Notes: a model not told the origin generated them from the sequence alone. Shown: positions 23,471-32,786, counted from the first letter of the stretch. The stretch: DNA of 64,000 bases from an uncultured Lachnospiraceae bacterium (GCA_910589385.1 CAJUTU010000018.1:1-64000), one strand, 5' to 3'. Numbers and translations are program-made.

Positions 23471-24658
23471 TTACTTTGAAGCTTCCGTGTTTTTCAGCAA
23501 AGTTCCATATCTCATATTCACAAACAGCGCCAGCAGGACACCGATCACAGTAATCACAATATTCATTACGATCACATTCCCTGCCGTCATCTTGGATGCT
23601 GCGCTTAAGATCGTATAGTTGCACAGGCTGGACGCGATCATGACCAGGCTGGTGATCGTTCCTTTGATCTTCGGGAACAAATCGTTTACGGTTGCCGTTG
23701 CCATCTGCAGGACTCCGCCTGCTGCCGAATATCCGATGACAAATGCGCCTATATAGCAGATCATCGGTGTCTTTAACAGGTATACGAACACCAGCATCAC
23801 CACAGAAATCGCCGGATAGATCACAAGAAACCGCACCTGTTTAAATTTCGTGATCAATACACTGGTCACGAACAATGCCGCCAAGGTTCCTGCGGAATAG
23901 TAGGTCTGCATCACAGATACCGTTTCGGACGGAATACCTGCAATCTCTTTTCCAAATGTCTGCGCACAGTTCAGCCAGAGCTGGAATGTAGCGGTACTTG
24001 TAAACCCGATCAATATCAAAGCGATGCTTTCCAGCGAAAAGTTCGCATTTTTCAGATTATCAAGAAAAGACTCTGACTTTCCACTCTGTGAAGATGCCGG
24101 AAATGGTGCAAAAACCGCAAGGACACCAAGAACCGCGATCACAATACCTGACACGATAGCTAATGTCAGATAGGACATCTTTGTTCCTGCCACGATCCCA
24201 AGGAAAAAGGGCATCAATAACTGGGATACTGAGATAAACAACTTAATTCCCATGGTCGCAATACCTGTATATTTATACATGATTTCTGCAACCGCCGGAT
24301 AAGTCGCGGTATCCAGAAACGAGTTTGCGATCCCACCCAGGACTGCCGCCACATAGGCCACCTGTACATTGGGTGAAAATGCAATTCCCACAAAGAAAAT
24401 CACATAAGAAGCAACTCCGATCAGCACGGAAATCCTCCGCCCCAGTTTATCAGACAACGGGCCTGCAAAGGGCAGGGATATGAGCCTCCCAAGCCCCAGC
24501 GCCGCCGCAATGGCTGTAACACGCATCACATCATCCACACCCCACTGCACGATCAACGTTTCCTTCACGACCTGTTGGCTCAGGATGGAGCATCCAATCC
24601 CGTGAATGAAATAATTCATATAAAGTATAAGCGCACTTGGCAAATATTTTTTATCCAT
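23471..24658 (-). CDS. MFS transporter in the shikimate/quinate cluster
   Basis: A 395-residue major facilitator with 12 predicted membrane segments. It has the MFS loop motif GPLSDKLGRRISVLIG between helices 2 and 3. The sequence MNYFIHGIGCSILSQ in helix 1 resembles a group of MFS proteins found next to aroD/aroE in Firmicutes. It lies 21 bases after aroE and 79 before aroD on the same strand. A second uptake or exchange system for the same hydroaromatic substrate is the likely role, in addition to the TRAP genes. Confidence 0.85.
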   Translation of the reverse strand: MDKKYLPSALILYMNYFIHGIGCSILSQQVVKETLIVQWGVDDVMRVTAIAAALGLGRLISLPFAGPLSDKLGRRISVLIGVASYVIFFVGIAFSPNVQVAYVAAVLGGIANSFLDTATYPAVAEIMYKYTGIATMGIKLFISVSQLLMPFFLGIVAGTKMSYLTLAIVSGIVIAVLGVLAVFAPFPASSQSGKSESFLDNLKNANFSLESIALILIGFTSTATFQLWLNCAQTFGKEIAGIPSETVSVMQTYYSAGTLAALFVTSVLITKFKQVRFLVIYPAISVVMLVFVYLLKTPMICYIGAFVIGYSAAGGVLQMATATVNDLFPKIKGTITSLVMIASSLCNYTILSAASKMTAGNVIVMNIVITVIGVLLALFVNMRYGTLLKNTEASK

Positions 24659-24679
24659 GTTTTCTCCTTTTCATCCCTC

Positions 24680-25555
24680 TTATTCGTAACGGATTCCCAG
24701 TACTTCTTTCATGTGCTCGATCGGCATCTCTTTTCCTGTCCAAAGCTTAAATGCCGCCGCGCCCTGGAACAGCATCATGCCGAAGCCATTCATGTTCTTG
24801 CAGCCCACTTCCTTTGCCATACGCAGCAGTTCTGTCTCTGCCGGGGCATATACGGTATCTGTCACGATCAGGTCCGGACGTAAGAACGATTTATCCGGAA
24901 TGACTGCCTTGCCTTCCAGTGGCTTCATACCTACGCCGGTTGCATTTGCAAACAGGTAGGAATCCTCGATTTCGCGTCTCAGTACATCCAGATCTGCCAG
25001 GTCATAGAGGGCCGCCTTGCAGCTTGTCTTTGTATTGATCTTCTCCACGGTTTCCAATGCCGTATCCCAGAACTTATCCTTTACATTAAAGATAGACATT
25101 TCCTTCACGCCGTCTAATGCTGCCTGGATCTGGATTGCGGTTGCGGCTCCGCCTGCCCCTGCGATGGTCATCTTCTTTCCGATCACGTCAATATCATAGT
25201 CCTTCAATGACTGCATATATCCGATCCCGTCCGTGATGTGTCCGATCAGCTTTCCGTTGTCATTCACGATCGTATTCACTGCCCCACTAAGTTCTGCCGC
25301 CGGTGACAGTTCATCCAGATATTTATGTACTACGGTTTTATTCGGCATAGATACGTTGGAACCCACCAGTTTCAATGCCCGGAGACCTTTCACCGCATCC
25401 TCCAATGTGCTGTTGTCCACTTCAAATGCAAGGTATGCATAATCCAGTCCCAAATATGCGAACGCTTCGTTGTGCATTGCCGGGGAGCTGGAATGTCTGA
25501 TTGGGTATGCCATTAATCCGATTAATTCTGTGTGTCCTGTGATTCTCTCTGCCAT
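24680..25555 (-). CDS. aroE: Shikimate/quinate dehydrogenase
   Basis: A 291-residue NAD(P)-dependent dehydrogenase of the shikimate dehydrogenase family. It has the substrate site HSSSPAMHN, the variant motif SNVSMPNKT with the catalytic Lys, AVNTIV, the Rossmann loop GAGGAATAIQI and the C-terminal GMMLFQGAAAF. The length and the cluster context fit the YdiB/catabolic-type enzymes acting on shikimate or quinate. It is the first gene of a six-gene minus-strand operon (aroE, MFS, aroD, dctQ, dctM, dctP), divergent from a LysR gene. Confidence 0.94.
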   Translation of the reverse strand: MAERITGHTELIGLMAYPIRHSSSPAMHNEAFAYLGLDYAYLAFEVDNSTLEDAVKGLRALKLVGSNVSMPNKTVVHKYLDELSPAAELSGAVNTIVNDNGKLIGHITDGIGYMQSLKDYDIDVIGKKMTIAGAGGAATAIQIQAALDGVKEMSIFNVKDKFWDTALETVEKINTKTSCKAALYDLADLDVLRREIEDSYLFANATGVGMKPLEGKAVIPDKSFLRPDLIVTDTVYAPAETELLRMAKEVGCKNMNGFGMMLFQGAAAFKLWTGKEMPIEHMKEVLGIRYE

Positions 25556-25870
25556 GATATGATTCTCCTTTTTTTCTCTTTTTCAAGTTATCTGATTTCT
25601 AAATTCATGATGCTTTCCATTACGACTTTGTTCCTTTTGCCCTGATTTTGCCTTTTTACCCGCTGCCCTCCTTTTTGTTAAGTTTGTGACATCTCTGTTA
25701 ATTTTTAGACAACCTCTTTTTCTTGATTCTAGTATACACGAGGATATATCATACTTCCAATATATATTATTTTATTTATTGATAGCTTTTTTACATAGAT
25801 TATGTTATAGTGGATTTTATAGTAATATTAATAGTTAAAGCAGTGCTAAAGAGATGACGGAGGCTTTACG
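25556..25870. promoter_or_regulatory. Divergent control region between aroE and the LysR gene
   Basis: On the minus strand TTGGAA (25755-25760), 18 bases and TATACT (25731-25736) form a plausible aroE promoter. ATATAT-N10-ATATAT (25744-25765) overlaps it and has the T-N11-A layout of LysR boxes, although the region is AT-rich. For lysR a weak TTGATA/TATGTT pair lies near 25779-25806. No gene is seen in these 315 bases. Confidence 0.5.
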
Positions 25871-26752
25871 ATGACGCTCAATCAATTGACTTATTTTCGT
25901 AAAATTGCACGGCTGGAGCATTTCAGCCGTGCGGCAGAAGAGTTGAATATTTCCCAGCCCAGCCTCAGCCGTTCCATGGATACGCTGGAGCGAGAGCTGG
26001 GACTGCCGCTGTTTGAAAAACAGGGCCGCAATATCGTACTGACGAAATATGGACGTATTTTTCTGACACACGCAGAACGTATACTGGATGAGGTAGCTAC
26101 CGCTGAGAGGAAGATGCAGTACCTGACCAGGGGCGGCGGACATGTGGATATCGCCTATGTATCCCCTCTTGCGAACTATTTCATCCCACATACGGTCCGC
26201 AGTTTTTTGAATCTGGAAGAAAATAAAAATGTAACCTTCAGTTTCAGCCAGGCACGGACAAGCGACCTGATCGCCGGATTGAAAAACGAAACCTATGACG
26301 TTGTTTTCGGGGCTTACATGGAAGACCAGCCTTCCATCCATTTTACTCCCATTTTAAAGCAGGACATGGTCATCATCACTTCTCTGGACCACCCGCTGGC
26401 AAAAGAACGCAGCGTACCTTTTGAAATCCTCGGACAATATCCTCTTATTGGATATGACCACAATTCCGGGCTTGGCATGCATACGAAAAAACTCTATATG
26501 CAGCACCACATCACCCCCACGCTTATTATCGACTGTCCGGATGAGTATTCCATCGCCGCATTGGTAGCAGAAGATTTCGGGATCGCCCTGGTAGCAGACG
26601 TGGATACCATCCGAGATGCCAGGATCCACCGTTTAGAGATTGAGAATGAAAAAATCATCCATAAAGTACATATGGCCTATATGAAAAACAGATATCTCAT
26701 CCCTGCCGCAAACCGTTTTCTGAAATTTGTGCAGGAACATGCCCACTCCTAA
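25871..26752 (+). CDS. LysR-family transcriptional regulator
   Basis: A 293-residue regulator. The N-terminal winged helix-turn-helix is clear: MTLNQLTYFRKIARLEHFSRAAEELNISQPSLSRSMDTLE. The effector-binding domain follows from ~90. It is divergent from the aroE operon and converges on the flavoprotein gene, so it is the obvious regulator of the hydroaromatic cluster, with an intermediate such as shikimate as possible inducer. A start of ATG eight bases after GGAGG fits. Confidence 0.93.
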   Translation: MTLNQLTYFRKIARLEHFSRAAEELNISQPSLSRSMDTLERELGLPLFEKQGRNIVLTKYGRIFLTHAERILDEVATAERKMQYLTRGGGHVDIAYVSPLANYFIPHTVRSFLNLEENKNVTFSFSQARTSDLIAGLKNETYDVVFGAYMEDQPSIHFTPILKQDMVIITSLDHPLAKERSVPFEILGQYPLIGYDHNSGLGMHTKKLYMQHHITPTLIIDCPDEYSIAALVAEDFGIALVADVDTIRDARIHRLEIENEKIIHKVHMAYMKNRYLIPAANRFLKFVQEHAHS

Positions 26753-26758
26753 AAAGAC

Positions 26759-26787
26759 TTTACACCAAAATTTCCCTTTGCTATAAT
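26759..26787 (+). promoter_or_regulatory. Promoter of the 50-aa ORF
   Basis: TTTACA (26759-26764), 17 bases, TATAAT (26782-26787), starting right after the LysR stop codon and ~50 bases before the small ORF. Confidence 0.7.
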
Positions 26788-26835
26788 AAAAATATCAAAA
26801 ACGGCACTTTCATAATTGGGAGGTGAATCAGGCAT

Positions 26836-26988
26836 ATGAATAATAAAGAATTATACATGATGTTAGGCTCTTTAAAAATTTTACTGGAGACCAATAATCA
26901 TGACAAAGCGATTGAATTAATAAAAGATACCATGTCATTAATTGATGGCACAAAAAAAATAAGTGAAGACAATGAAGGAGCAAAGTAA
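26836..26988 (+). CDS. Small protein of unknown function (50 aa)
   Basis: An ORF of 50 codons with its own promoter and a strong ribosome site (GGGAGGTGA, 10-base spacing). The product starts MNNKELYMMLGSLKILLE and continues as an amphipathic, acidic helix-rich peptide (HDKAIELIKDTMSLIDG). It has no signal peptide, no Cys and no family I know. It is followed at once by a strong hairpin (26995-27048). The full set of expression signals argues that it is real despite its size. Confidence 0.65.
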   Translation: MNNKELYMMLGSLKILLETNNHDKAIELIKDTMSLIDGTKKISEDNEGAK

Positions 26989-26994
26989 GCAGAA

Positions 26995-27048
26995 ATCCAC
27001 AGGATGGCCTGGCTCATGGGAAAAAGAGAGCCGGCCCCTCCTGTGGAT
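26995..27048. terminator. Hairpin between convergent genes
   Basis: ATCCACAGGA pairs with TCCTGTGGAT, and GGCTC with GAGCC inside. It separates the small ORF from the 3' end of the flavoprotein gene. The T-run is poor on both sides. Confidence 0.6.
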
Positions 27049-27068
27049 ATCTATGATGTCAATCCTTT

Positions 27069-29072
27069 TTATAAGTATTCTCTTTGTTCCAGTACGCCAA
27101 GAATATTTCTCCCCTCGGTCGTTCCTTCAATAATTCTTCTCGCCCGGACACTATCCCCGATGTTCATGATCTCCACATCTCCACTGTTCCCAAACGTATC
27201 ATACAGCGCTTGAAGAATCGGAGCATTTGCCCTCATACCGAGACATACGAATCCATAGTCGAATTTCAGGTCGCTCTCTGTCCCGTCCGGGAGTTTTACA
27301 AGAAATGCGTCCTCCTTGACTTCCATCAGCGCCGTGTTGGTCAGCTGCTTCACCCCGTGCTTTTCCATCAGGGTAAATGTCCCCACTTTGGATACCGGAT
27401 CGATCCCGTTTCCGATGGCAGGCATCATCTCTACGATACTCACGTCAGCGCCGCGAGGTGCAAAGAATTCCACCACATCCAGCCCGACAGCGCCGCCGCC
27501 GATCACGACAACCTTTTTTCCTGTCAGATCCTGTGGATATTCTGTCACATGGTCGATCATGTTCGTAATAGAAGATACCTTTCCGCCTTCTTTGTCGATA
27601 TGGTCATGCAGCCCTTTGATCGGCGGCAGCAGCGGATTTGAACCGGTAGCATTGACAATAATATCCGGGTTCAGGCTGGTAACTAATTCAATCGTTGCCT
27701 CTGTATTTTTAAAGACAAACAGATTTCTCAGTTTACTCGCCCGGTGGATCAGATAATTTGGAAAATCGGACAGCCGTTTCTTATCCGGAATCTTAGAAAT
27801 AATTGCCGCCAGTCCCCCAAGCTCTGGTTTCTTTTCTATCAAAAATGTGGTACATCCCACCTCTGCCGCAGTACAAGCTGCCTCCAGGCCGGCAGTACCA
27901 CCGCCGATCACGACTACGTTGCAGGTCCTGTTCACTTTCTTTTTCCGGTATCCTTCGCCTTCATTGACAGACGGATTGATGGTACAGCGGATTGGACGGT
28001 TAACCCCGATCCGGTTTCCGGCACAGCCGATATTACAGGAAATACATTTACGGATTTCTTTTTCGTCTCCAAAGCTGACCTTATTTACCCACTCCGGATC
28101 AGCAATCAGGCCGCGCCCCATTCCGATCAGATCCGCGTCGCCGCGTGCCAGAATATCTTCGGCAGCCTGGGGATTTCTGATATTTCCCATAGTCATACAG
28201 GGTTTCCCGTATTTCTCCTTCACAGCCTTTGCCATATAAGAACGCCAGCCGTCTTCCAAATAATTTGCGTCAATCTGATACTGGATCGACCCGTTCAAAC
28301 CGCAGGAAACGTCAAATGCGTCTACTTCCTTCTCGAAATACTGCAGATACTCCAAAGTATCCTCCAACGTGTTGCCGCCTTCCACAAATTCATCTGCACT
28401 GATACGGACAAAAATCGGGAATGCCGTGCCTACCTGCGCACGGACTTCTTCAATAACCATCCGGGCAAAACGCGCCCTGTTTTCCGGGGAACCGCCGAAC
28501 TCATCCGTCCGTTTATTGGTCGTCGGCGACAGGAACTGGCTCAGCAGATAGGAATGTCCTGCATGAATCTCCACCGCGTCAAAGCCTGCAATCTGCGCGC
28601 GCTTTGCTGCTTCTCCATATTTCTTCACAATCTGCAGGATTTCTTCCTTTTCCAGAGGCCTTGGAATCTCTCCGCCTGCCTTGGACGGGATATCTGACGC
28701 GGAAACCGGCTGCATGTTTGTTCTTGCCGACTGGGCGGATGCCCCGGCATGGTTGATCTGAATAGCGATACATGCGCCGTGCTTATGGATCGTCTCACAC
28801 AGCTTGAACAGGCGCGGGATATAGCTGTCATGGTCGATCCGAAGCTGTGTGGTTCCGTTTGAGCCTAAAGGAGAATCCACGCTGGCGTTTTCCACGATCA
28901 AAAGGCCGGTGCCGCCTTTTGCCCTCTGCTCATAGTAGTTGATGTGCAGGAAACTCATTTCCCCGTTCTGCTCCCCATAGTTCGTACCCATGGGAGTCAT
29001 GACGATCCTGTTTTTCAATGTCATATGTTTGATTGTAAGCGGTTCAAAAATATGTTGATACTTACTCTGCAT
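27069..29072 (-). CDS. Old-yellow-enzyme-type Fe-S flavoprotein (enoate/2,4-dienoyl-CoA reductase family)
   Basis: A 667-residue NADH:flavin oxidoreductase with three parts. These are an FMN TIM barrel (~1-340; HVNHAGASAQS-like QINHAGASAQ, EIHAGHSYLLSQFLSP with catalytic His/Tyr region), a [4Fe-4S] site (CISCNIGCAGN...CTINP), and FAD and NADH Rossmann domains (VIGGGTAGLEAA; VVIGGGAVGLDVVE). It reduces activated C=C bonds; 2-enoate reductases, BaiCD/BaiH and FadH have this layout. Located beside aroE/aroD and LysR, it may act on a dehydrated hydroaromatic acid, but the substrate is not known. The start at 29072 follows GGAGGAAGG. Confidence 0.88.
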   Translation of the reverse strand: MQSKYQHIFEPLTIKHMTLKNRIVMTPMGTNYGEQNGEMSFLHINYYEQRAKGGTGLLIVENASVDSPLGSNGTTQLRIDHDSYIPRLFKLCETIHKHGACIAIQINHAGASAQSARTNMQPVSASDIPSKAGGEIPRPLEKEEILQIVKKYGEAAKRAQIAGFDAVEIHAGHSYLLSQFLSPTTNKRTDEFGGSPENRARFARMVIEEVRAQVGTAFPIFVRISADEFVEGGNTLEDTLEYLQYFEKEVDAFDVSCGLNGSIQYQIDANYLEDGWRSYMAKAVKEKYGKPCMTMGNIRNPQAAEDILARGDADLIGMGRGLIADPEWVNKVSFGDEKEIRKCISCNIGCAGNRIGVNRPIRCTINPSVNEGEGYRKKKVNRTCNVVVIGGGTAGLEAACTAAEVGCTTFLIEKKPELGGLAAIISKIPDKKRLSDFPNYLIHRASKLRNLFVFKNTEATIELVTSLNPDIIVNATGSNPLLPPIKGLHDHIDKEGGKVSSITNMIDHVTEYPQDLTGKKVVVIGGGAVGLDVVEFFAPRGADVSIVEMMPAIGNGIDPVSKVGTFTLMEKHGVKQLTNTALMEVKEDAFLVKLPDGTESDLKFDYGFVCLGMRANAPILQALYDTFGNSGDVEIMNIGDSVRARRIIEGTTEGRNILGVLEQREYL

Positions 29073-29204
29073 AATTTTTTCCTTCCTCCTGATTGGCATA
29101 CTCTGCATATAAATCTATGGTTGATATGTTTTCAGAGAAAGAGGGTGTCTGGTCACGATTGTCTGTTCTCATACCGGGCATGTATGAGCTTTGTTCTGAT
29201 TTGA

Positions 29205-29266
29205 TTATAACGCAGAATTTTATATAGTACAAATACATGTTTTATTATAAATCTATAGCTATAATG
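29205..29266 (-). promoter_or_regulatory. Promoter and LysR-type box of the flavoprotein gene
   Basis: On the minus strand TTGTAC (29228-29233), 17 bases, TATAAT (29205-29210). The inverted repeat ATTATA-N10-TATAAT (29245-29266) lies just upstream of the -35, centred near -60, where LysR activators normally bind. Confidence 0.6.
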
Positions 29267-29338
29267 CATTAATAATAAAGGATAAACCATCACTTGTAAC
29301 TGCCGGAATGTCCATCAGGCTTGTTATCTGGTAGAAAT

Positions 29339-29460
29339 AAAAGCAGAGGGCTGTCAGGAAATGGCAGCATTCATCATTCATACAGCATATAGCAGAATTC
29401 ATAAATCGCTACATCTATATGCTGTGTGCAAATTGCATTTCCCGACAGCCCCTTGCTTTT
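29339..29460. repeat. 122-bp nested hairpin, terminator or MITE-like element
   Basis: The outer arms AAAAGCAGAGGGCTGTC... (29339-29363) and ...GACAGCCCCTTGCTTTT (29436-29460) match in 22 of 25 positions. An inner perfect stem ACAGCATATAG/CTATATGCTGT lies at 29382-29425. It follows the dehydratase gene and ends in GCTTTTATTT on the minus strand, so it can serve as that operon's terminator. Its size and long terminal inverted repeats also resemble a small non-autonomous mobile element. Confidence 0.6.
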
Positions 29461-29489
29461 CATCCAATATTACCTTTAACTTATTTTTA

Positions 29490-31244
29490 TCAGTCTTCGT
29501 ATCCGAGATAAGCGCCTTTCATTGGGCTGACCGCATGTTCGCTGAACAGCCGCAGCGCCCCTCTCTTGTATTTCCGCTCTCTTGGTTTCCAGTTCTTTCT
29601 CCGTTCTGCAAGGATTTCCTCGATCTCTTCCGGTGTTTTTTCCTGCCCCTTGATACCAATGATGTTCAGTTTCCTTTCCATCACATCAATCTCGATCAGA
29701 TCTCCTTCCTCCACCAGTGCGATCGGCCCTCCATCAGCAGCTTCGGGGCTGCAATGTCCGATGACCGGCCCGGTAGAAGCGCCGGAAAACCGTCCGTCTG
29801 TGATCAGGGCGATGCTGCGACCCAGTTCTTTATCGCTGCTGATCGCCTCTGAAGTATAGAACATTTCCGGCATTCCACTTCCCTTAGGCCCTTCGTAACG
29901 GATAAAGACAGCATCTCCTTTTTCCACCTTATGCTTCAGCACTGCATCCAGGCATTCCTCTTCGCTGTCAAATGGCTTTGCGCAAAGGGTAGCTTTGAAC
30001 ATTTCCTTCGGACATGCCGTATGCTTGATCACCGCGCCTTCCGGCGCCAGGTTTCCGCGCAGGATAGCAATACTTCCGTCTGTTCCGATCGCCTGATCAT
30101 ATGGGCGGATAATATCATTTTTTGTAATAGAGCATCCATAACGTTTGTTAAATTCCTGAAGCCATTTATCACAGCGCTCATAGAATCCGTTTGCCTGAAG
30201 CTCAGCCAGATTTTCACCCAGTGTTTTCCCGGTCACCGTCATCACATCCAGATGCAGGACTTCTTTGATCTCTTCCATAATTGCAGGTACTCCTCCTGCA
30301 TAGTAGAAGCACTCTGCCGGCCACCGTCCGGCCGGACGCACGTCCAGAAGATACCGTGCATTCCTATGCAGCCTGTCAAACGTATCCCCGGTAATCTCAA
30401 TCCCCAGTTCGTGGGCGATTGCCGGAATATGGAGCAGGCAGTTGGTGCTCCCCGATATCGCAGCATGAACCAGGATCGCGTTCTCAAAGCTGTCCATCGT
30501 CACGATTTCACTGGGGCGCATATGCTCCATCTGTGCCAGCTTCACCGCCTGTTTTCCTGCCTCTCTGGCAAATGTCAGAAGATCCGGGCTGGTGGCCGGC
30601 ATCAATGCACTTCCCGGCAGAGCCAGTCCAAGGGCCTCGGCCATGATCTGCATGGTAGAGGCGGTCCCGATAAAGGAGCATGCTCCGCAGCTCGGGCAGG
30701 CATTATGCTTCGCCCAGTTTAATTTTTCTTCGTCGATCTCGCCCCTCTGGTACTTCGCGCTGTACATCCCTAGCTGCTCCAGCGTCAGCATCTCAGGGCC
30801 GGCATTCATCGTTCCGCCCGGCACCACCAGGGACGGGATATCTACCCGGCACAGTCCCATCAGGTTTCCCGGCAGTCCCTTATCGCAGCTTGATAAATAC
30901 ACCCCGGCGTCAAAAGGCGTGGCGTTGGCATGGATCTCGATCATGCTGGAAATCATTTCCCGGCTGGCCAGGCTGAAATTAATCCCATCCGTCCCCTGGC
31001 TTTCGCCGTCGCAGATATCCGTACAGAAATATCTGGCTCCGAATCCGCCTGCCTCCTCAATTCCTTTGCGTACTTCCTCCACCAGTAGATCCAGATGTCC
31101 GCTGCCCGGATGGCTGTCGCCAAAGGTACTTTCAATGATCACCTGGGGTTTGGAAAGATCTTCCGGTTTCCACCCTGTCCCGATCCGGAGTGGGTCAAGC
31201 TCCGGGGCAAGTTTACGCATTTCCTGACTTTTTAAACAGCTCAT
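29490..31244 (-). CDS. IlvD/Edd-family dehydratase, probable sugar-acid dehydratase
   Basis: A ~584-residue Fe-S dehydratase that removes water from a dihydroxy or sugar acid to give a 2-keto acid. Family features are YLSSCDKGLPGNLMG (cluster Cys), NACPSCGACSFIGTASTM and the C-terminal GRFSGASTGPVIGH. The divergent N-terminus and its neighbours, a GntP permease and a FadR-type regulator, favour an aldonate dehydratase (gluconate or similar) over the isoleucine/valine enzyme. The start at 31244 is set by AAAGG nine bases ahead. Confidence 0.88.
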   Translation of the reverse strand: MSCLKSQEMRKLAPELDPLRIGTGWKPEDLSKPQVIIESTFGDSHPGSGHLDLLVEEVRKGIEEAGGFGARYFCTDICDGESQGTDGINFSLASREMISSMIEIHANATPFDAGVYLSSCDKGLPGNLMGLCRVDIPSLVVPGGTMNAGPEMLTLEQLGMYSAKYQRGEIDEEKLNWAKHNACPSCGACSFIGTASTMQIMAEALGLALPGSALMPATSPDLLTFAREAGKQAVKLAQMEHMRPSEIVTMDSFENAILVHAAISGSTNCLLHIPAIAHELGIEITGDTFDRLHRNARYLLDVRPAGRWPAECFYYAGGVPAIMEEIKEVLHLDVMTVTGKTLGENLAELQANGFYERCDKWLQEFNKRYGCSITKNDIIRPYDQAIGTDGSIAILRGNLAPEGAVIKHTACPKEMFKATLCAKPFDSEEECLDAVLKHKVEKGDAVFIRYEGPKGSGMPEMFYTSEAISSDKELGRSIALITDGRFSGASTGPVIGHCSPEAADGGPIALVEEGDLIEIDVMERKLNIIGIKGQEKTPEEIEEILAERRKNWKPRERKYKRGALRLFSEHAVSPMKGAYLGYED

Positions 31245-31287
31245 AAAATTCATCCTTTCTTTTCATTTTCAATGCAAAATCATGTTC

Positions 31288-32646
31288 CTATGCAAAAAAC
31301 GATATGATCAGCGCTACAACAAAACCGGTTCCGCCTACAAGGGTTTCCATGATAGTCCATGTCTTCAAAGTCGTCTTTTCATCCATTCCCACCAGAGATT
31401 TCACAAGCCAGAACCCGGAATCATTAAAGTGAGAGCAGACGGTCGCTCCTCCTGCCACTGCCGCCGTGGTACATGCCAGATACAAAGGCGACAGGTCTGC
31501 AATACCGGGGATCGCCGCAATGATCCCTGCTGCCATGGTCATGGCTACGGTTGCAGAACCTACACAGATCCGGACCAGCGCCGCCACGATAAATGCCAGG
31601 ACTACGATTGGCAGGGACATGGAAGAAACTGCGTTTCCGATCACATCCCCAAGGCCAGAGTACTGAAGTACATACCGGAGAACACCGCCGCAGGCAGTAA
31701 CCAGCAAGATCAGTCCTGTAGGCTCCAGAGATTTTGTCATAATTTTTTCTAACTCTTCGGTATTGTATCCATGGCCGATCCCGAGAATCAGCATTGCCGC
31801 GATCGTAGCGATCAATAATGCCATAAACGGCTCACCAAGAAATGCGAATACCGGCTGCAGTCCGCTCAATGCAGGAATTACTCCTGCCAGAGAATCCAGG
31901 ATGATCAGCACAAGAGGAATCAGGATGATGCCAACAATCGTCCAGAAGCCAGGCAGTTTAGATTCATCAAAGTCCTCCTGATTGGCAACATGCTCCGGAA
32001 CCGGGATGTGGAACTTTTTGCCGCAGATGGAACCCCATACCGGCCCGGCAACGATCATGGAACATACACCGCAGCAGATACCAACCAGGATCACCCATCC
32101 AAGGTCTACATTCAGCATCGTTGCCACCAGGATCGGCCCCGGTGTAGGAGGGATAAACGCATGGCCTACAGCCAGGCCTGCAAGAAGCGGGATTGCGTAA
32201 AACAAAGAAGAACGGTTGGTTCTTTTTGCCAGTGAGAATGCAAGCGGAATCAGGATAATAAGCCCTGCGTCAAAGAATACCGGCATTGCGATGACAAGGC
32301 CAGTGATGCCCAGCGCCCAGGCCGCTTTTTTATCCCCGAACCATTTTACCATAGTAACCGCCAGTGTCTGGGCTCCGCCGGAGATTTCCAAGATAGCGCC
32401 GAACATAGAACCTAATCCCACCAGTAAGGCAATTCCCTTTAGTGTATTGCCGATTCCGTCATTGACGGCGTTTACAATATCCTCCGTTGGCATACCGGAA
32501 ATCAGTCCGATGGATACTGCGCCGACCAGTATAGCGATCATTGCCTGGATCTTGAACTTAATGATCAATACCAACAGGATTACCAGTCCGATCACTGCCG
32601 CAATGATAAGCCTTGTTGGATTTAAAGCTGTCATTTCTGTAGACAT
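31288..32646 (-). CDS. GntP-family gluconate/organic acid permease
   Basis: A 452-residue membrane protein with ~12-14 hydrophobic segments and GntP signatures: GLISGMPTEDIVNAVNDGIGNTL near residue 45, IPPTPGPILVA, and the C-terminal HFNDSGFWLVKSLVGMDEKTTLKTWTIMETL. GntP proteins import gluconate and related hydroxy acids with H+. It is followed after 43 bases by the dehydratase gene. It is preceded by a promoter with a palindrome, probably controlled by the FadR-type regulator upstream. Confidence 0.95.
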   Translation of the reverse strand: MSTEMTALNPTRLIIAAVIGLVILLVLIIKFKIQAMIAILVGAVSIGLISGMPTEDIVNAVNDGIGNTLKGIALLVGLGSMFGAILEISGGAQTLAVTMVKWFGDKKAAWALGITGLVIAMPVFFDAGLIILIPLAFSLAKRTNRSSLFYAIPLLAGLAVGHAFIPPTPGPILVATMLNVDLGWVILVGICCGVCSMIVAGPVWGSICGKKFHIPVPEHVANQEDFDESKLPGFWTIVGIILIPLVLIILDSLAGVIPALSGLQPVFAFLGEPFMALLIATIAAMLILGIGHGYNTEELEKIMTKSLEPTGLILLVTACGGVLRYVLQYSGLGDVIGNAVSSMSLPIVVLAFIVAALVRICVGSATVAMTMAAGIIAAIPGIADLSPLYLACTTAAVAGGATVCSHFNDSGFWLVKSLVGMDEKTTLKTWTIMETLVGGTGFVVALIISFFA

Positions 32647-32729
32647 GAAATATACCTCTCTTTCCTTTTTTGTGTTTTGCAGATAACATCTTACGTTTTC
32701 TGCAAAACATGTTGTTTTAAGATTGATTG

Positions 32730-32786
32730 ATATGACGTCATATGTTTTATGTGTTTTAATATACTATTTTTGTGTACAATAGTCAA
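32730..32786 (-). promoter_or_regulatory. Promoter and palindromic operator of gntP-dehydratase operon
   Basis: On the minus strand TTGACT (32781-32786), 17 bases, TATATT (32758-32763). ATATGACGTCATAT, a perfect 14-bp palindrome (32730-32743), lies about +10 to +25. The motif CTGACGT recurs near 32792. Its position is suitable for repression by the GntR/FadR protein encoded next door. Confidence 0.75.
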
